In this document: piece by piece, positions 52,290-61,461 of the stretch
Position numbering within the stretch: position 1 is the stretch's first letter
How the letters are laid out: every line of letters starts with the position of its first letter
From: CALJXB01 sp965225935
GTDB lineage: Bacteria > Pseudomonadota > Alphaproteobacteria > Kiloniellales > JAKSDN01
NCBI GenBank assembly: GCA_965225935.1
Contig: CBDDCC010000013.1
Coordinates: 248,001 to 312,000, forward strand
Length of the DNA: 64,000 bases
Direction of reading: 5' to 3'
Translations under genes and position numbers: made by a program
The notes under the pieces: model-generated
The model's database searches: none
Seen by the model: only the letters and a program-made list of their open reading frames with translations
What the model was told of the DNA's origin: nothing

Positions 52290-53083
52290 CCTACAAGGAC
52301 TCCATCGCTGCGTTCGGCACCATGTCCGAGACCAAGTCCGCGTACCTTGCCGACAACCCCATCGGCTTCCTGATCGCGTCGATGATGGCCGGCGCCTATG
52401 TCGGCATGGGCATTCTGCTGATCTTTTCCGTCGGCCAGAGCGCCGATCCTTCGGTGCGAAACCTGATCATGGGCGCCAGCTTCGGCATTGCCCTGACGCT
52501 CGTCGTTTTTGCCGGATCCGAGCTCTTCACCGGCCACACCATGTACATGTCGATCGGGCGCCTGACCGGACGAATCGGCACACGGGACATGCTCCGGGCT
52601 TGGGGCGTCACCTGGTTTGGCAACCTGCTCGGATCCGCCTTGCTCGGCGCGCTCTTTGTCGCCGGCGGCGGCGGTGTGGTCCTTCAGCAGGGCGGGCACG
52701 AACTGGTCTACATGGTGTCGGCCAAGAAGATGTCGGCTCCGGCGGTCGAGCTCTTCATTCGGGCGATCCTTTGCAATTGGCTGGTTTGCCTGGCGATCTG
52801 GGGCGCATCGCGGACCGAGAACGATGCGGCCAAATGCCTGATCATCTTCTGGTGCCTATTCGCCTTCATAGCCGCAGGTTTCGAGCATTCGGTGGCAAAC
52901 ATGACCTTGTTCTCAGTCGCCCTTTTCTCGGATCATCCCGACAGCGTGTCTTTGGCCGGCGCCGCCTGGAACATCGTCTGGGTTACGTTGGGCAACACGT
53001 TCGCCGGCGCATTGTTCATGGGCCTGGGCTACTGGGTGGCGGCCGGTCGACCCGGGATCGACACTGACGTCGATCTGCACTGA
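52286..53083 (+). CDS. nirC: Formate/nitrite transporter family channel (NirC type)
   Basis: A 265-aa pentameric channel protein of the FNT family with six membrane segments. ASMMAGAYVGMGILLIFSVG, FAGSELFTGHTMYMSIGRL, AILCNWLVCLAIWGASRT and FEHSVANMTLFSVALFSDHP (the FEHxVANM signature, with the central His) are diagnostic. In E. coli NirC moves nitrite; here, as the last gene of the hydroxylamine/NO cluster, nitrite export is the likely task. It overlaps orfX by ATGA. Confidence 0.92.
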   Translation: MTYKDSIAAFGTMSETKSAYLADNPIGFLIASMMAGAYVGMGILLIFSVGQSADPSVRNLIMGASFGIALTLVVFAGSELFTGHTMYMSIGRLTGRIGTRDMLRAWGVTWFGNLLGSALLGALFVAGGGGVVLQQGGHELVYMVSAKKMSAPAVELFIRAILCNWLVCLAIWGASRTENDAAKCLIIFWCLFAFIAAGFEHSVANMTLFSVALFSDHPDSVSLAGAAWNIVWVTLGNTFAGALFMGLGYWVAAGRPGIDTDVDLH

Positions 53084-53403
53084 TCGCCTCGAAGGCAACT
53101 CGATTCTCGCAGGAGATTCGGATCGGTCGGACGCAGGCGTCGTGCCGGCGCTCGGTCGGGACAACCGGATTCGAATGCCATCGGATGGCGGTGCGCGGAG
53201 AGGTTTCGGACGGGGAACACGAGACCCGAACCGGCCTTGCCTCGACGATCTGAAAGAGCACATCCAGCCGCCGAAAATTCAGCACATAGCGGACCTGGCC
53301 ATCGGTCCTTGCGTTCGGGTCGGACTCCCTGCCGCACGTAGCCCCCTAGGCTTTGCCTTGGATGGCCGCCGACGATCCGCCTAGAGACTGTAGCGGCGGG
53401 GTC
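53084..53403. other. Intergenic stretch after nirC
   Basis: 320 bases between convergent nirC and the TetR gene. A small GCCATCGGATGGC hairpin near 53176 is the only structure I see; there is no T tract after it and no credible gene. Confidence 0.4.
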
Positions 53404-54021
53404 TCAAGGGCGACAACGCGCGGCGATGAAGTCGATATCCAAAGCTACCCTTTGGGTCATCGCATCGAAGCTCATTTGCGGCTCGGACAGGAAGCGATGA
53501 AAGTGAGAGATTAGACTATCGTAGAAGACCCTGGCGGCCGTATTGGGATCGACTTCCGGATCGGCGTCCTGGCGGCTAGCGTACGATCCGATCAAACCCG
53601 CGAACGCCCGTACAAGCTCCTGGTCGAGAGCCCGGTAGTGCTTGCCGAACTCCACGTCATCCTGGGTCATGCTGGCGGCGACGACGTGGCGCCAGGTATC
53701 GCGATCGAGCCGAGACAAGGAGTGATCCAGTATCGCCATGCAGTAGTCGTAAACGGCTTCATTCAGCGGCTTGCCGGCCGCTTGCGACGACAAGGCTCCC
53801 AGGCGGTCGACGAGGAGCTTGTCCCCCTCGATGATGATGGACAAGAGGACGCCGCCCTTGGTCCTGTAATAGTTGTAGATCGTGACGGCCGAGACCTCCG
53901 CTCTTTCGGCAATGTGTTCGATGGTCGTCGCCGAATAGCCGAGCTCAAGGAAACAGGCGCGCGCGGCGGCGAGGATGCGCATCTCCCGGTTCAGTCTTTG
54001 CCGCGCCCTCAAGCCGCTCAT
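53404..54021 (-). CDS. TetR-family transcriptional regulator
   Basis: A 205-aa repressor-type protein. The N-terminal helix-turn-helix is at about 14-60 (ILAAARACFLELGYSATTIE, then AERAEVSAVTIYNYYRTKGG). A helical ligand domain follows, with no recognisable ligand signature. It is divergent from the LIV-type transporter and amidohydrolase operon at 54279-62274, which it probably controls through the inverted repeat near 54107-54138. Confidence 0.9.
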   Translation of the reverse strand: MSGLRARQRLNREMRILAAARACFLELGYSATTIEHIAERAEVSAVTIYNYYRTKGGVLLSIIIEGDKLLVDRLGALSSQAAGKPLNEAVYDYCMAILDHSLSRLDRDTWRHVVAASMTQDDVEFGKHYRALDQELVRAFAGLIGSYASRQDADPEVDPNTAARVFYDSLISHFHRFLSEPQMSFDAMTQRVALDIDFIAARCRP

Positions 54022-54106
54022 GCCGTCTCCTCGGGACAGTTTCAGCGCAAGTCATCCTGCCGCACCGCGCCGGACCACTCCAGACGGCAGGGATTAGCAA
54101 AGTAAG

Positions 54107-54138
54107 TTTAGTCACACCAAATAATTTAGTTGACTCAA
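54107..54138. promoter_or_regulatory. Candidate TetR operator/promoter region
   Basis: In the divergent intergenic DNA the half-site TTTAGTCA (54107-54114) faces TGACTCAAA (54131-54139), an inverted repeat with one extra base in the right arm and a 16-base AT-rich centre. A TTGACT (54130-54135) within it could be a rightward -35 box. A run of ten T follows at about 54156-54165. Confidence 0.4.
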
Positions 54139-54278
54139 AAATTGCATCGTGGTCCTTTTTTTTTTGGAACCTGGGGGGCGAAACGACGGCGACTGGTTGC
54201 CGCCGGGCTACGTCAGCCCGAAGCGATGCCGCGAGCGGAGCGCGGAACGCACCCGGGACATGAGGGCGAACAGGTGCC

Positions 54279-56228
54279 GTGATCGATACCGGATCCGATC
54301 GGGTGGGGTCGTTTTGGCTGCACGCTCTTCTGGGGCTCAGCCGCCGACGCACCTACCGTGCTTTGCTCGGGGTCGCCTCACTCGTCGTCCCCCTGGCTCT
54401 CCTGGCGGTGCTGGCGAGCGCCGTTTTCGGCAAGGCCATCCAATCGACGGTAACCCTGCTCCTGATCAACACCATCGCCGTCATCGGCTTCGGCATCTAT
54501 TCCGGCAACACCGGCATCATGAGCTTCGGTCATGTCGCCTTCATGAACATCGGAGCTCATGTCTCGGCCCTGCTGACCCTGCCGCCGGCGATGAAAGCGC
54601 TTCAGCTCCCCGAACTGCCCGGTTTCCTCGCCGAAGCGCAGTTCGGTCTGCTGCCGGCAGTGGCGATTACCTTGGCGGTCGCCGCGCCGTTCATCTTGGC
54701 CGTCGGCTGGCCCATCGCGCGTCTCGCCGGGGCGAGTGCCATCATCGCGACCTTGGCGCTGTTGGGGGCGGTCTATAGCCTTTCCGTCGGGGCGGTCGAG
54801 ATCACCAAGGGAGGTCAAGCGCTGTTCGGACTGCCGCGCCTGACGTCCCTCTGGGTTGCCCTTGCCTTTGCTTCTCTCGCGATATTGATCGCACGCTTCT
54901 TTCGCGACTCCCGGCCGGGCCTGGAGGTCCAGGCCATGCGCGAAGACGAGCTCGCCGCCGCCTCGATCGGTGTTGCCATCGTGCCGCGGCGGCTCTTGGC
55001 TTGGCTCCTGAGCGGCCTCGTCGCGACTGTTGCCGGCATCCTCCTCGGTCACTACCTGACCGTCTTCTCGCCGCGGGAGTTCTACTTCGCCCAGACCTTC
55101 TCGCTGCTCGCCATGCTCATCATCGGCGGCATGGCGACTGTGTCGGGCGCCGTGCTCGGCACGCTCCTGGTCACCGGCCTCATCGAGATCCTGAGGTGGC
55201 TGGAGGAAGGGCCGCAGATCGGTCCTTTCGATCTGCCTCAGATCTACGGCCTAACGACCTTCGCGCTCGGCATCTGCATGATCCTGGTGATGATCAAGCG
55301 CCGTGACGGCCTGGTCGGGTTTCGGGAGATCGACGAGCTGCTGATCAAGCGCCTTCGAACGTCCGCACGCGTCCCGGCAGGAAGGCAAGACAGCGGGGTG
55401 GAACCCGACCCGCAGCTCACCGTCAGGCCGCGTATCGGCGGCGGCCGGGACTACAGCCTGAGCGCGAGTCACCTCGACAAGCGCTTCGGCGGCGTGCGTG
55501 CCAATCAAGACGTGTCCTTCTCCCTCTCCAGCGGCGAGATTCTGGGGCTGATCGGTCCCAACGGGTCGGGCAAGACGACGCTCCTCAACATGCTCTCCCT
55601 CGCCATTCCGCCCTCCAGCGGCCAGGTCAAGGTGAACGGGATCTCTGTGACGGGGAAGCCGACCCACTGGATGGCGAGAAACGGTGTCGCCCGCACGTTC
55701 CAGAGCATTCGCTTGTTTCACAACCTAACGGTCTACCAGAACGTCCATGCCGCCGTGCTGGCCAGCGACAGCACGGAGACGGCGGAGGCTGCCGAGGCAA
55801 GGGTCGAGCAGTTGCTGGACAAGTTCTCGCTGACGGAAGAGTCGGACGCCATGGCGTCGAGCCTGTCCCACGGCGCCCAGAGGCGTCTGGAGATTGCTAG
55901 AGCCCTGGCCACCGACCCGCGGCTGCTGCTGCTCGACGAGCCGGCGGCAGGCATGAACGAGGTCGAATCCGACGACTTGCTGAAGCTGCTATCGGATCTA
56001 CGCCAGTCCGAAGGCCTCGGCATCCTGATCGTCGAGCACGACCTCAGCCTGATTCTCCGCCTCTGCGACCGCATCATCGTCCTCAACAAGGGCGAGATCA
56101 TTGCGGAAGGCTCGTCCGACTCCATTCAAGAGAATCCAGCCGTCATCGAGGCCTACATCGGGACCAGAAAAGCCCGGCGGACAGACTCGCAGCCAAACAC
56201 ACAAAGGAGGGAGAAAAGAGATGCATAG
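54279..56228 (+). CDS. Fused LIV-type permease and ATPase (LivM-LivG)
   Basis: A 649-aa fusion. Residues about 30-335 form a LivM-type permease (SGNTGIMSFGHVAFMNIGAH, SRPGLEVQAMREDELAAASI, FYFAQTFSLLAMLIIGGMAT). A hydrophilic linker (about 336-390) leads to a LivG-type ATPase (391-640) with Walker A GPNGSGKTTLLNMLS, GVARTFQSIRLFHNLTVYQN, signature LSHGAQRRLEIARAL, Walker B LLLLDEPAAGMNEVE and H-loop VEHDLSLI. Such fusions fix the ratio of channel and motor at one to one. It begins with GTG and is first in an operon of eight functions leading to creatininase. Confidence 0.9.
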   Translation: MIDTGSDRVGSFWLHALLGLSRRRTYRALLGVASLVVPLALLAVLASAVFGKAIQSTVTLLLINTIAVIGFGIYSGNTGIMSFGHVAFMNIGAHVSALLTLPPAMKALQLPELPGFLAEAQFGLLPAVAITLAVAAPFILAVGWPIARLAGASAIIATLALLGAVYSLSVGAVEITKGGQALFGLPRLTSLWVALAFASLAILIARFFRDSRPGLEVQAMREDELAAASIGVAIVPRRLLAWLLSGLVATVAGILLGHYLTVFSPREFYFAQTFSLLAMLIIGGMATVSGAVLGTLLVTGLIEILRWLEEGPQIGPFDLPQIYGLTTFALGICMILVMIKRRDGLVGFREIDELLIKRLRTSARVPAGRQDSGVEPDPQLTVRPRIGGGRDYSLSASHLDKRFGGVRANQDVSFSLSSGEILGLIGPNGSGKTTLLNMLSLAIPPSSGQVKVNGISVTGKPTHWMARNGVARTFQSIRLFHNLTVYQNVHAAVLASDSTETAEAAEARVEQLLDKFSLTEESDAMASSLSHGAQRRLEIARALATDPRLLLLDEPAAGMNEVESDDLLKLLSDLRQSEGLGILIVEHDLSLILRLCDRIIVLNKGEIIAEGSSDSIQENPAVIEAYIGTRKARRTDSQPNTQRREKRDA

Positions 56229-57417
56229 CCACTTGAACACCATAACCAGGCGCAAGGTTTTTGGTTCCGTCTGTGGCGCGTTCGCTTGCGGTGTCATCTT
56301 GGCGAGCGGTCCGGCGGCAGCATCGGACGACACGCTGAACATCGGCTTCGCGGCAGCGCTTTCAGGCTATCTTGCACCCTTCGACCAGCCCGTGCTGAAT
56401 GGGGTGCAGCTCGCCGTCGAAGAGATCAATGCGGCGGGCGGAATCGACGGGAAGTACAAGATCGACTTGCGGGTCAAGGATACCCGCTCGGAAACCGCCC
56501 AGTCGGCGATCGCGGCGCAGGAGTTCGTCAACGACGAGATCGACGTGCTCTTCGTGCCCTGCGACAACGATCCGGGAATTGCGGCCGGATCGGTGGCGCA
56601 AGCTAACGAGCTGGTTTCGCTTTCCCCCTGCAACTCCAGCTCCTCGGTGGCCACCGCGGTCGGTGACTACATGTTCACGGTCAACGCCATGGACAGTCTG
56701 CAAGGTTCCGTGTTGGCGACCTATGCCATGTCGCAGGGCTACGAAAATGCCTATCTCCTAACCTCACCCGACACGGACTACACGCAGATGCTTCCCCGCT
56801 TCTTCGCCATTTCCTTCGAGAGCAAGGGCGGCAAGATCGTCGGCGAAAGCACCTTCTCGTTCGGCCAGCAGGATTTCAGCGCCGAGGTCACCAAGATCAG
56901 GACGACGACGCCGGCACCCGACGTCATCATGACAGCGAGCTATGAGCCCGAGTTTCCTGCCTTCCTGACCCAGTTGCGAGCCGCAGGCCTATCGACTCCC
57001 GTCATCGCCAGCGACGGTGTCGATTCGCCGACGACCTTCTCCCTCGGCGAGGTGGGCGAAGGCGTCGTCTTCACCGGCGCTGGCTTTCCGTTGCCCGGTA
57101 GCCGCCTGGAGGCCTTCTATAAGAACTATGAGGCGCGCTATGGCCACCCGCCCGAGTCCGCCTATACGGCCGTGGGCTACGACGCGGTGAAGATTGTCGA
57201 GGCGGCGGTCCTTGCATCGGGCGCGCTCAGCGGCGCGGCTCTGCGCGATGCCATCGACAACCTCGAGAACATGCAAGGCGCGGTTGGCATCGTGACCTAC
57301 AAGGCGAGGGATCGCGTGCCGCTGCGCGAGGTTTCGCTGACGCGGGTAACCGGTGGCGAGCGGCAGTACATCGACCAGTTCGTGCCCGATCCCGCGGACC
57401 TGCCGACCGCCAATTGA
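56221..57417 (+). CDS. LIV-type ABC solute-binding protein, Tat-type signal
   Basis: A 398-aa periplasmic binding protein. NTITRRKVFGSVCGAFACGV contains twin arginines before a hydrophobic segment, with cleavage likely at AAA-SDD. Peripla_BP_6 hallmarks are LNIGFAAALSGYLAPFDQPV, AVEEINAAGGIDGKYKIDLR and VPCDNDPGIAAGSVAQANEL. A very strong ribosome site (GGAGGGAG) and overlap with the fusion gene's end by 8 bases suggest high translation. It provides ligand specificity for the transporter encoded around it. Confidence 0.92.
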   Translation: MHSHLNTITRRKVFGSVCGAFACGVILASGPAAASDDTLNIGFAAALSGYLAPFDQPVLNGVQLAVEEINAAGGIDGKYKIDLRVKDTRSETAQSAIAAQEFVNDEIDVLFVPCDNDPGIAAGSVAQANELVSLSPCNSSSSVATAVGDYMFTVNAMDSLQGSVLATYAMSQGYENAYLLTSPDTDYTQMLPRFFAISFESKGGKIVGESTFSFGQQDFSAEVTKIRTTTPAPDVIMTASYEPEFPAFLTQLRAAGLSTPVIASDGVDSPTTFSLGEVGEGVVFTGAGFPLPGSRLEAFYKNYEARYGHPPESAYTAVGYDAVKIVEAAVLASGALSGAALRDAIDNLENMQGAVGIVTYKARDRVPLREVSLTRVTGGERQYIDQFVPDPADLPTAN

Positions 57418-58148
57418 ATGCGACGCTGGCCTTGATCCTCGCCGTCGACAAGCTGTCGGTCTACTACGGGCCGATTCAGGCCGTCCGCGACATCAGCTTC
57501 GAGGTCGCGGAGGGAGAGATCGTGGCGCTTCTCGGCGCCAACGGCGCGGGGAAAAGCTCGACCTTGAACGCGATCATGGGGCTCGTTCCCGCCCGCGCGA
57601 CCCAAATCCGTTTGCGGGACGAGCCGATCGCGGGATTGGCGCCGGAAGCCATCGTCAGGCGCGGCATGACCTTGGCTCCCGAGGGACGCCAGGTCTTCAG
57701 CGAGTTGACGGTCGAGGAGAACCTGGTGCTGGGCAGCTTCGCGAAGGGCATCCATTCCACCTTTGCCCAGCAGAAGCGGGAGGAGATGCTGTCGCTCTTC
57801 CCCATTCTGGCTGAACGCTGGCTGCAAGCCGCCGGCACCCTGTCCGGCGGCGAGCAGCAGCAATTGGCGATCGCTCGGGCGCTCATGTCCGATCCCGCCG
57901 TGCTCCTGCTGGACGAACCGTCGCTCGGACTGGCGCCGCAGATCGTCGACCGCATCTTCGAGCTTGTCGCCGAGCTGCGGCAGCGGGGTTTGACCATACT
58001 TCTGGTCGAGCAGAACGTGGAGCAGTCCCTGGAGATCGCCGACCACGCCCACGTGCTCGCCAACGGCACGGTCGTGCTCTCCGGCCGATCCGCAGACCTG
58101 CTCGCGACCACGGGTGTCGAGCGGACCTATCTCGGCCGCCGAGGTTAG
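57414..58148 (+). CDS. livF: LIV-type ABC transporter ATPase, LivF type
   Basis: A 244-aa ATPase: Walker A GANGAGKSSTLNAIMG, signature LSGGEQQQLAIARAL, Walker B LLLDEPSLGLAPQIVD and VEQNVEQSLEIADHAHVL. The only useful start is TTG at 57414, overlapping the binding-protein stop (TTGA); an ATG at 57418 is out of frame. Partner of the LivG half of the fusion protein. Confidence 0.91.
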   Translation: MNATLALILAVDKLSVYYGPIQAVRDISFEVAEGEIVALLGANGAGKSSTLNAIMGLVPARATQIRLRDEPIAGLAPEAIVRRGMTLAPEGRQVFSELTVEENLVLGSFAKGIHSTFAQQKREEMLSLFPILAERWLQAAGTLSGGEQQQLAIARALMSDPAVLLLDEPSLGLAPQIVDRIFELVAELRQRGLTILLVEQNVEQSLEIADHAHVLANGTVVLSGRSADLLATTGVERTYLGRRG

Positions 58149-58152
58149 CGTC

Positions 58153-59040
58153 TTGGAACTCTGGATCCAGCATATCGGGAACGCCCTTAGCCTCGGCGGA
58201 ACCTACGCCCTGCTGGCCCTCGGTCTTGCCATCGTCTGGTCGGTCGTCGGCCTCGTCAACTTCGCACATGGCGAGCTCATGACGGTCACGGGCTACACGC
58301 TCTACTTCATGCTGGCTGCCGGACTGGGGCTTGAGTTCGCGATCCTCGTTGCCGTTCCCGCTACCGTGCTGGCCGCGATGACCATGGAGTGGGTCGCTTT
58401 CAGGCCGGTTCGTAACACCAACTACTCGACGACCTTGCTGACCAGCTTCGCCGTCAGTGCCATCCTGCAGGTCTTCTTCCAAAACGCGATCTCCGCACGG
58501 CCCAAGACTATCGTAATGCCGCGGGCGCTCACCCAAATCATCGAGATCAAGGGGATTCAGATCGGGGTGCTTCAGCTAACGTCGGTCTGCGTCACGGCCC
58601 TGATGCTCGTCGCCCTCTCGCTTTTCATCAAGAAATCCGTCTACGGCATGGCGATGCGGGCGGCAGCCGAGAACTTCACCGTGACGCGCCTGATGGCGGT
58701 GCGTGCCAACTTCATCATCGCAATCACCTTTGCGCTCTCCGGTCTCTTGGCCGGCGTGGCCGCCATCCTCTGGGTCGCCCAGCGCAGCTCGGTCGATCCC
58801 CTTATGGGTTCCGTCCCCATTCTGAAGGCCTTCATCGCCGTCGTCGTGGGCGGGCTTGGAAGTCTGACCGGAGCGGTTGCCGGCGGCTTCTTCCTGGCGG
58901 CGATCGAGATCGGTCTGCGGGCCTCCTTGCCGATCGCCTGGGCGGATTACCGCGATGCCATAGCGCTCTTCATTGTCATCATGGTGCTGGTCGTGCGGCC
59001 CGACGGCTTGCTGGGCAAGCGGCGCGTCGCCGTCCGTTGA
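58153..59040 (+). CDS. livH: LIV-type ABC transporter permease, LivH type
   Basis: A protein of about 295 aa with the LivH pattern: NALSLGGTYALLALGLAIVW, GLVNFAHGELMTVTGYTLYF, loop MRAAAENFTVTRLMAVRANF and ending VVRPDGLLGKRR. The start is uncertain: TTG at 58153, four bases after the livF stop with GAGG upstream, is used. It completes the second LIV-type system with the LivM part of the fusion. Confidence 0.9.
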   Translation: MELWIQHIGNALSLGGTYALLALGLAIVWSVVGLVNFAHGELMTVTGYTLYFMLAAGLGLEFAILVAVPATVLAAMTMEWVAFRPVRNTNYSTTLLTSFAVSAILQVFFQNAISARPKTIVMPRALTQIIEIKGIQIGVLQLTSVCVTALMLVALSLFIKKSVYGMAMRAAAENFTVTRLMAVRANFIIAITFALSGLLAGVAAILWVAQRSSVDPLMGSVPILKAFIAVVVGGLGSLTGAVAGGFFLAAIEIGLRASLPIAWADYRDAIALFIVIMVLVVRPDGLLGKRRVAVR

Positions 59041-59065
59041 ATAGACGAGAGACGAGGGAATCGGG

Positions 59066-59836
59066 ATGACATACGACTTTGATGACAAGACCGTCATCGT
59101 CACCGGCGCGACCTCCGGCATCGGCGTAGCGATAGCACGGGCTTTCGCCGGCACAGGAGCCGCGCTCTCCCTGACCGGCCGAAACGTCGAACGGGGCGAG
59201 AGCCTGGTGCGCGACTGCACGGCCATGGGCGCGCGCGCGACCTTTCTCCCTGGAGATGCGACCCGATCGTCGTTTGCCGCGGAACTCGTCGAGCAGACCT
59301 GCAGCCTGTTCGGCGGCCTCGACATCCTCGTCAACAATGCTGGCGTCCTGCATATGGGTACGGCGGAGGAGACAGACGATCGGACCTGGCGCGAAACCCT
59401 TTCCGTGAACCTGGATGCCGCCTTCTTCATGAGCCGGGCCGCAATGCCGGCAATACGGCGAGACGGCGGTGGCTCCATCGTCAACATTGCCGGCGATTGG
59501 GGGCTCAAGGGCGCCCCCCAGGTCGTGGCCTACTGCGCAAGCAAGGGCGGACTGGTGCAGCTCACCCGTGCGATGGCCATCGACCATGCCCGCGAGGGCG
59601 TGCGGATCAACGCCGTCTGTCCCGGCGACGTCGACACGGAGATGCTGAACGAACTGGCCGAGATCGAGAAGGTCGACGCCGGTGAGCTACGCGCGGCCCG
59701 CATTGCGGCCTCGCGCAACGGGCGGCTGGCCACGACCGAGGACGTCTCCAATGCCGTCCTCTTTCTGGCGTCCGAGCTGTCGACCCACATTACCGGGGCG
59801 ATGATCTCGGTCGACGGCGGCAGCATGGCCGGCTAG
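59066..59836 (+). CDS. Classical short-chain dehydrogenase/reductase
   Basis: A 256-aa SDR with all classical motifs: VTGATSGIGVAIARAF (cofactor), TGRN after the second strand (consistent with NADP), ILVNNAGVL, and the catalytic set with Tyr and Lys in VVAYCASKGGLVQLTRA. The serine position reads IVNIAGDWG, where Ser is replaced by Ala-Gly, so the catalytic Ser is not obvious. CPGDVDTEMLNEL and ITGAMISVDGGSMAG close the fold. It lies between the transporter and the amidohydrolase. Confidence 0.9.
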   Translation: MTYDFDDKTVIVTGATSGIGVAIARAFAGTGAALSLTGRNVERGESLVRDCTAMGARATFLPGDATRSSFAAELVEQTCSLFGGLDILVNNAGVLHMGTAEETDDRTWRETLSVNLDAAFFMSRAAMPAIRRDGGGSIVNIAGDWGLKGAPQVVAYCASKGGLVQLTRAMAIDHAREGVRINAVCPGDVDTEMLNELAEIEKVDAGELRAARIAASRNGRLATTEDVSNAVLFLASELSTHITGAMISVDGGSMAG

Positions 59837-59872
59837 CAGCCGGCAGACCAACCTGTGGGGAGGCAAACGACG

Positions 59873-61417
59873 ATGACGCGGAAGATAGTTCGGGGAAAGC
59901 ACGTCATAAGCAATCCTGAGACCGTCTCGGCCGATGGGACCCTGGCCGACGGCGCTCTGCTGGTCGAGGATGGCCGCGTGGTCGAGGTTCTGCCCTACTC
60001 TGCGCTGAAGGCGAAATGTCCGGATGCGCCGGTGGTCGGATCGGACCGCCATGTCGTGATGCCGGGTCTCGTTAACGCCCACCATCACGGCCGCGGCCTC
60101 ATGGGCCTGCAGTTGGGAATCCTCGACGACTACCTCGAAGTCTGGCTGCTCGACTACTGGCGCCAGCGTCCGCTCGAGGTCTATCTCGACACCCTTTACG
60201 GCAATATCCGGCTGTTGCGCGCGGGCGTCACGACGACCATCCATTCCGGCTATTCGCGCGACTGGAGCGAGACCGCGACGGAGGCGCGCGACACCTTGCG
60301 GGCCCACGTCGACTCGGGCATGCGGGTCGCCTACGCCCTGGGCGTGGAGGATCAGAACACTTTCGTCTTGCAGGACAACGAGACCTTCTTGGGCTCGCTG
60401 CCCGCGGATCTCGGCGCCCGGGCGCGCGAAGTCCTCTATCGGCTGGGCCCATCCGAAGGCTACGACTATTTCGAGCTTTTCGAGGAGCTGGCCGGAGCCT
60501 ACGACGGCCATCCGCGGATCAGGTTGCTCTATGGCCCGACAGGACCGGAATGGTGCTCGCCGGAGCTGATGGGCAAGATCGCCGAACGTGCAAAGTCCGT
60601 TGGCGCGGGCGTCCACATGCATTGCCTGGAGTCGCCTCTCGAGCATGACTTCTCCTTCCGGTGCTATGGCAAGTCCTCGCTCGCCCATCTGCGCGATCTG
60701 GGGATCCTCGGCGAGCGAACCTCGCTCGCGCACGCGACCTGGATGAGCGAGGAGGACATGAAGATCTGCGCCGATCACGGCGCCTCGGTCTGCCACAACG
60801 CGAGTTCCAACCTGCGTCTCCACAATGGCGTCGCGCCGGTCGCCCGGATGCTGGAGCTCGGCGTCAATGTGGCGATCGGAATCGATGGCTGGGGCATCAA
60901 CAACGACGACGACATGCTGCAAGAAATGCGGCTGGTCTCCTGCCTGCACAGGATGCCGCGTCGGATGCGGGCAATGACCGCGCCGTCGGCGGCCGACGTC
61001 CTGCGCATGGCGACCCTGGGCGGGGCTCGGCCATCCTGCTTCGGTGACGGGATCGGGCGCCTCACGCCAGGTGCGGAGGCCGACGCCGTCCTCCTCGATC
61101 TCGATGCCCTCGGCCGGCCCTACCTCGATCCTCGGACGCCTGTCTGGGAAGCGATCGTCGGGCTTGCCAATGCGCGCCAGGTCGACATCGTCATGGTTGG
61201 CGGCGAGGTGCTGGTCGAGGGCGGCCGCTATCTGCAGCACGACGAGGAGAAGCTCCTCGAGGAGTTGTCGCGCGTCGCCGAACAAGCGTTGCCGGAGCAT
61301 CTGAGCCAGTTCCACGGAGTCGTCGAGGATCTCAAGCCCTACGTGCGGAAGTTCTACGACGACTGGCCGGCGGCCGCGGCGACCGATCCCATCTACACGC
61401 CCAACTCGCGAATATAG
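59873..61417 (+). CDS. Amidohydrolase (TRZ/ATZ, deaminase-like family)
   Basis: A 514-aa TIM-barrel metal hydrolase. Metal ligands appear as MPGLVNAHHHGRGLM (HxH), HMHCLESP (His), LAHATWMSEED (His) and AIGIDGWGINNDDD (Asp), the mononuclear deaminase/chlorohydrolase pattern. The flanking small beta-sandwich is formed by the N-terminus (KHVISNPETVSADGTLADGA) and the C-terminal VDIVMVGGEVLVEGGRYLQ. Likely reaction is hydrolytic deamination or ring opening of a small N-heterocycle. With a creatininase-family neighbour, creatinine- or hydantoin-like compounds are reasonable candidates. The ATG at 59873 has GGGGAGG upstream. Confidence 0.9.
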   Translation: MTRKIVRGKHVISNPETVSADGTLADGALLVEDGRVVEVLPYSALKAKCPDAPVVGSDRHVVMPGLVNAHHHGRGLMGLQLGILDDYLEVWLLDYWRQRPLEVYLDTLYGNIRLLRAGVTTTIHSGYSRDWSETATEARDTLRAHVDSGMRVAYALGVEDQNTFVLQDNETFLGSLPADLGARAREVLYRLGPSEGYDYFELFEELAGAYDGHPRIRLLYGPTGPEWCSPELMGKIAERAKSVGAGVHMHCLESPLEHDFSFRCYGKSSLAHLRDLGILGERTSLAHATWMSEEDMKICADHGASVCHNASSNLRLHNGVAPVARMLELGVNVAIGIDGWGINNDDDMLQEMRLVSCLHRMPRRMRAMTAPSAADVLRMATLGGARPSCFGDGIGRLTPGAEADAVLLDLDALGRPYLDPRTPVWEAIVGLANARQVDIVMVGGEVLVEGGRYLQHDEEKLLEELSRVAEQALPEHLSQFHGVVEDLKPYVRKFYDDWPAAAATDPIYTPNSRI

Positions 61418-61461
61418 CGCTCCGGACTTCCGTTCCGGCAAATCTCGGAGAAATCAGATCC

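Noticed and set aside
54156..54165. Run of ten T as a terminator or slippage locus
   Set aside because: No stem precedes it on either strand and it lies outside coding sequence; it may just be part of the promoter region.
59687..61441. A 584-codon antisense frame over the amidohydrolase gene
   Set aside because: The plus-strand gene carries a complete set of metal ligands; the antisense product shows no motif and has no ribosome site.
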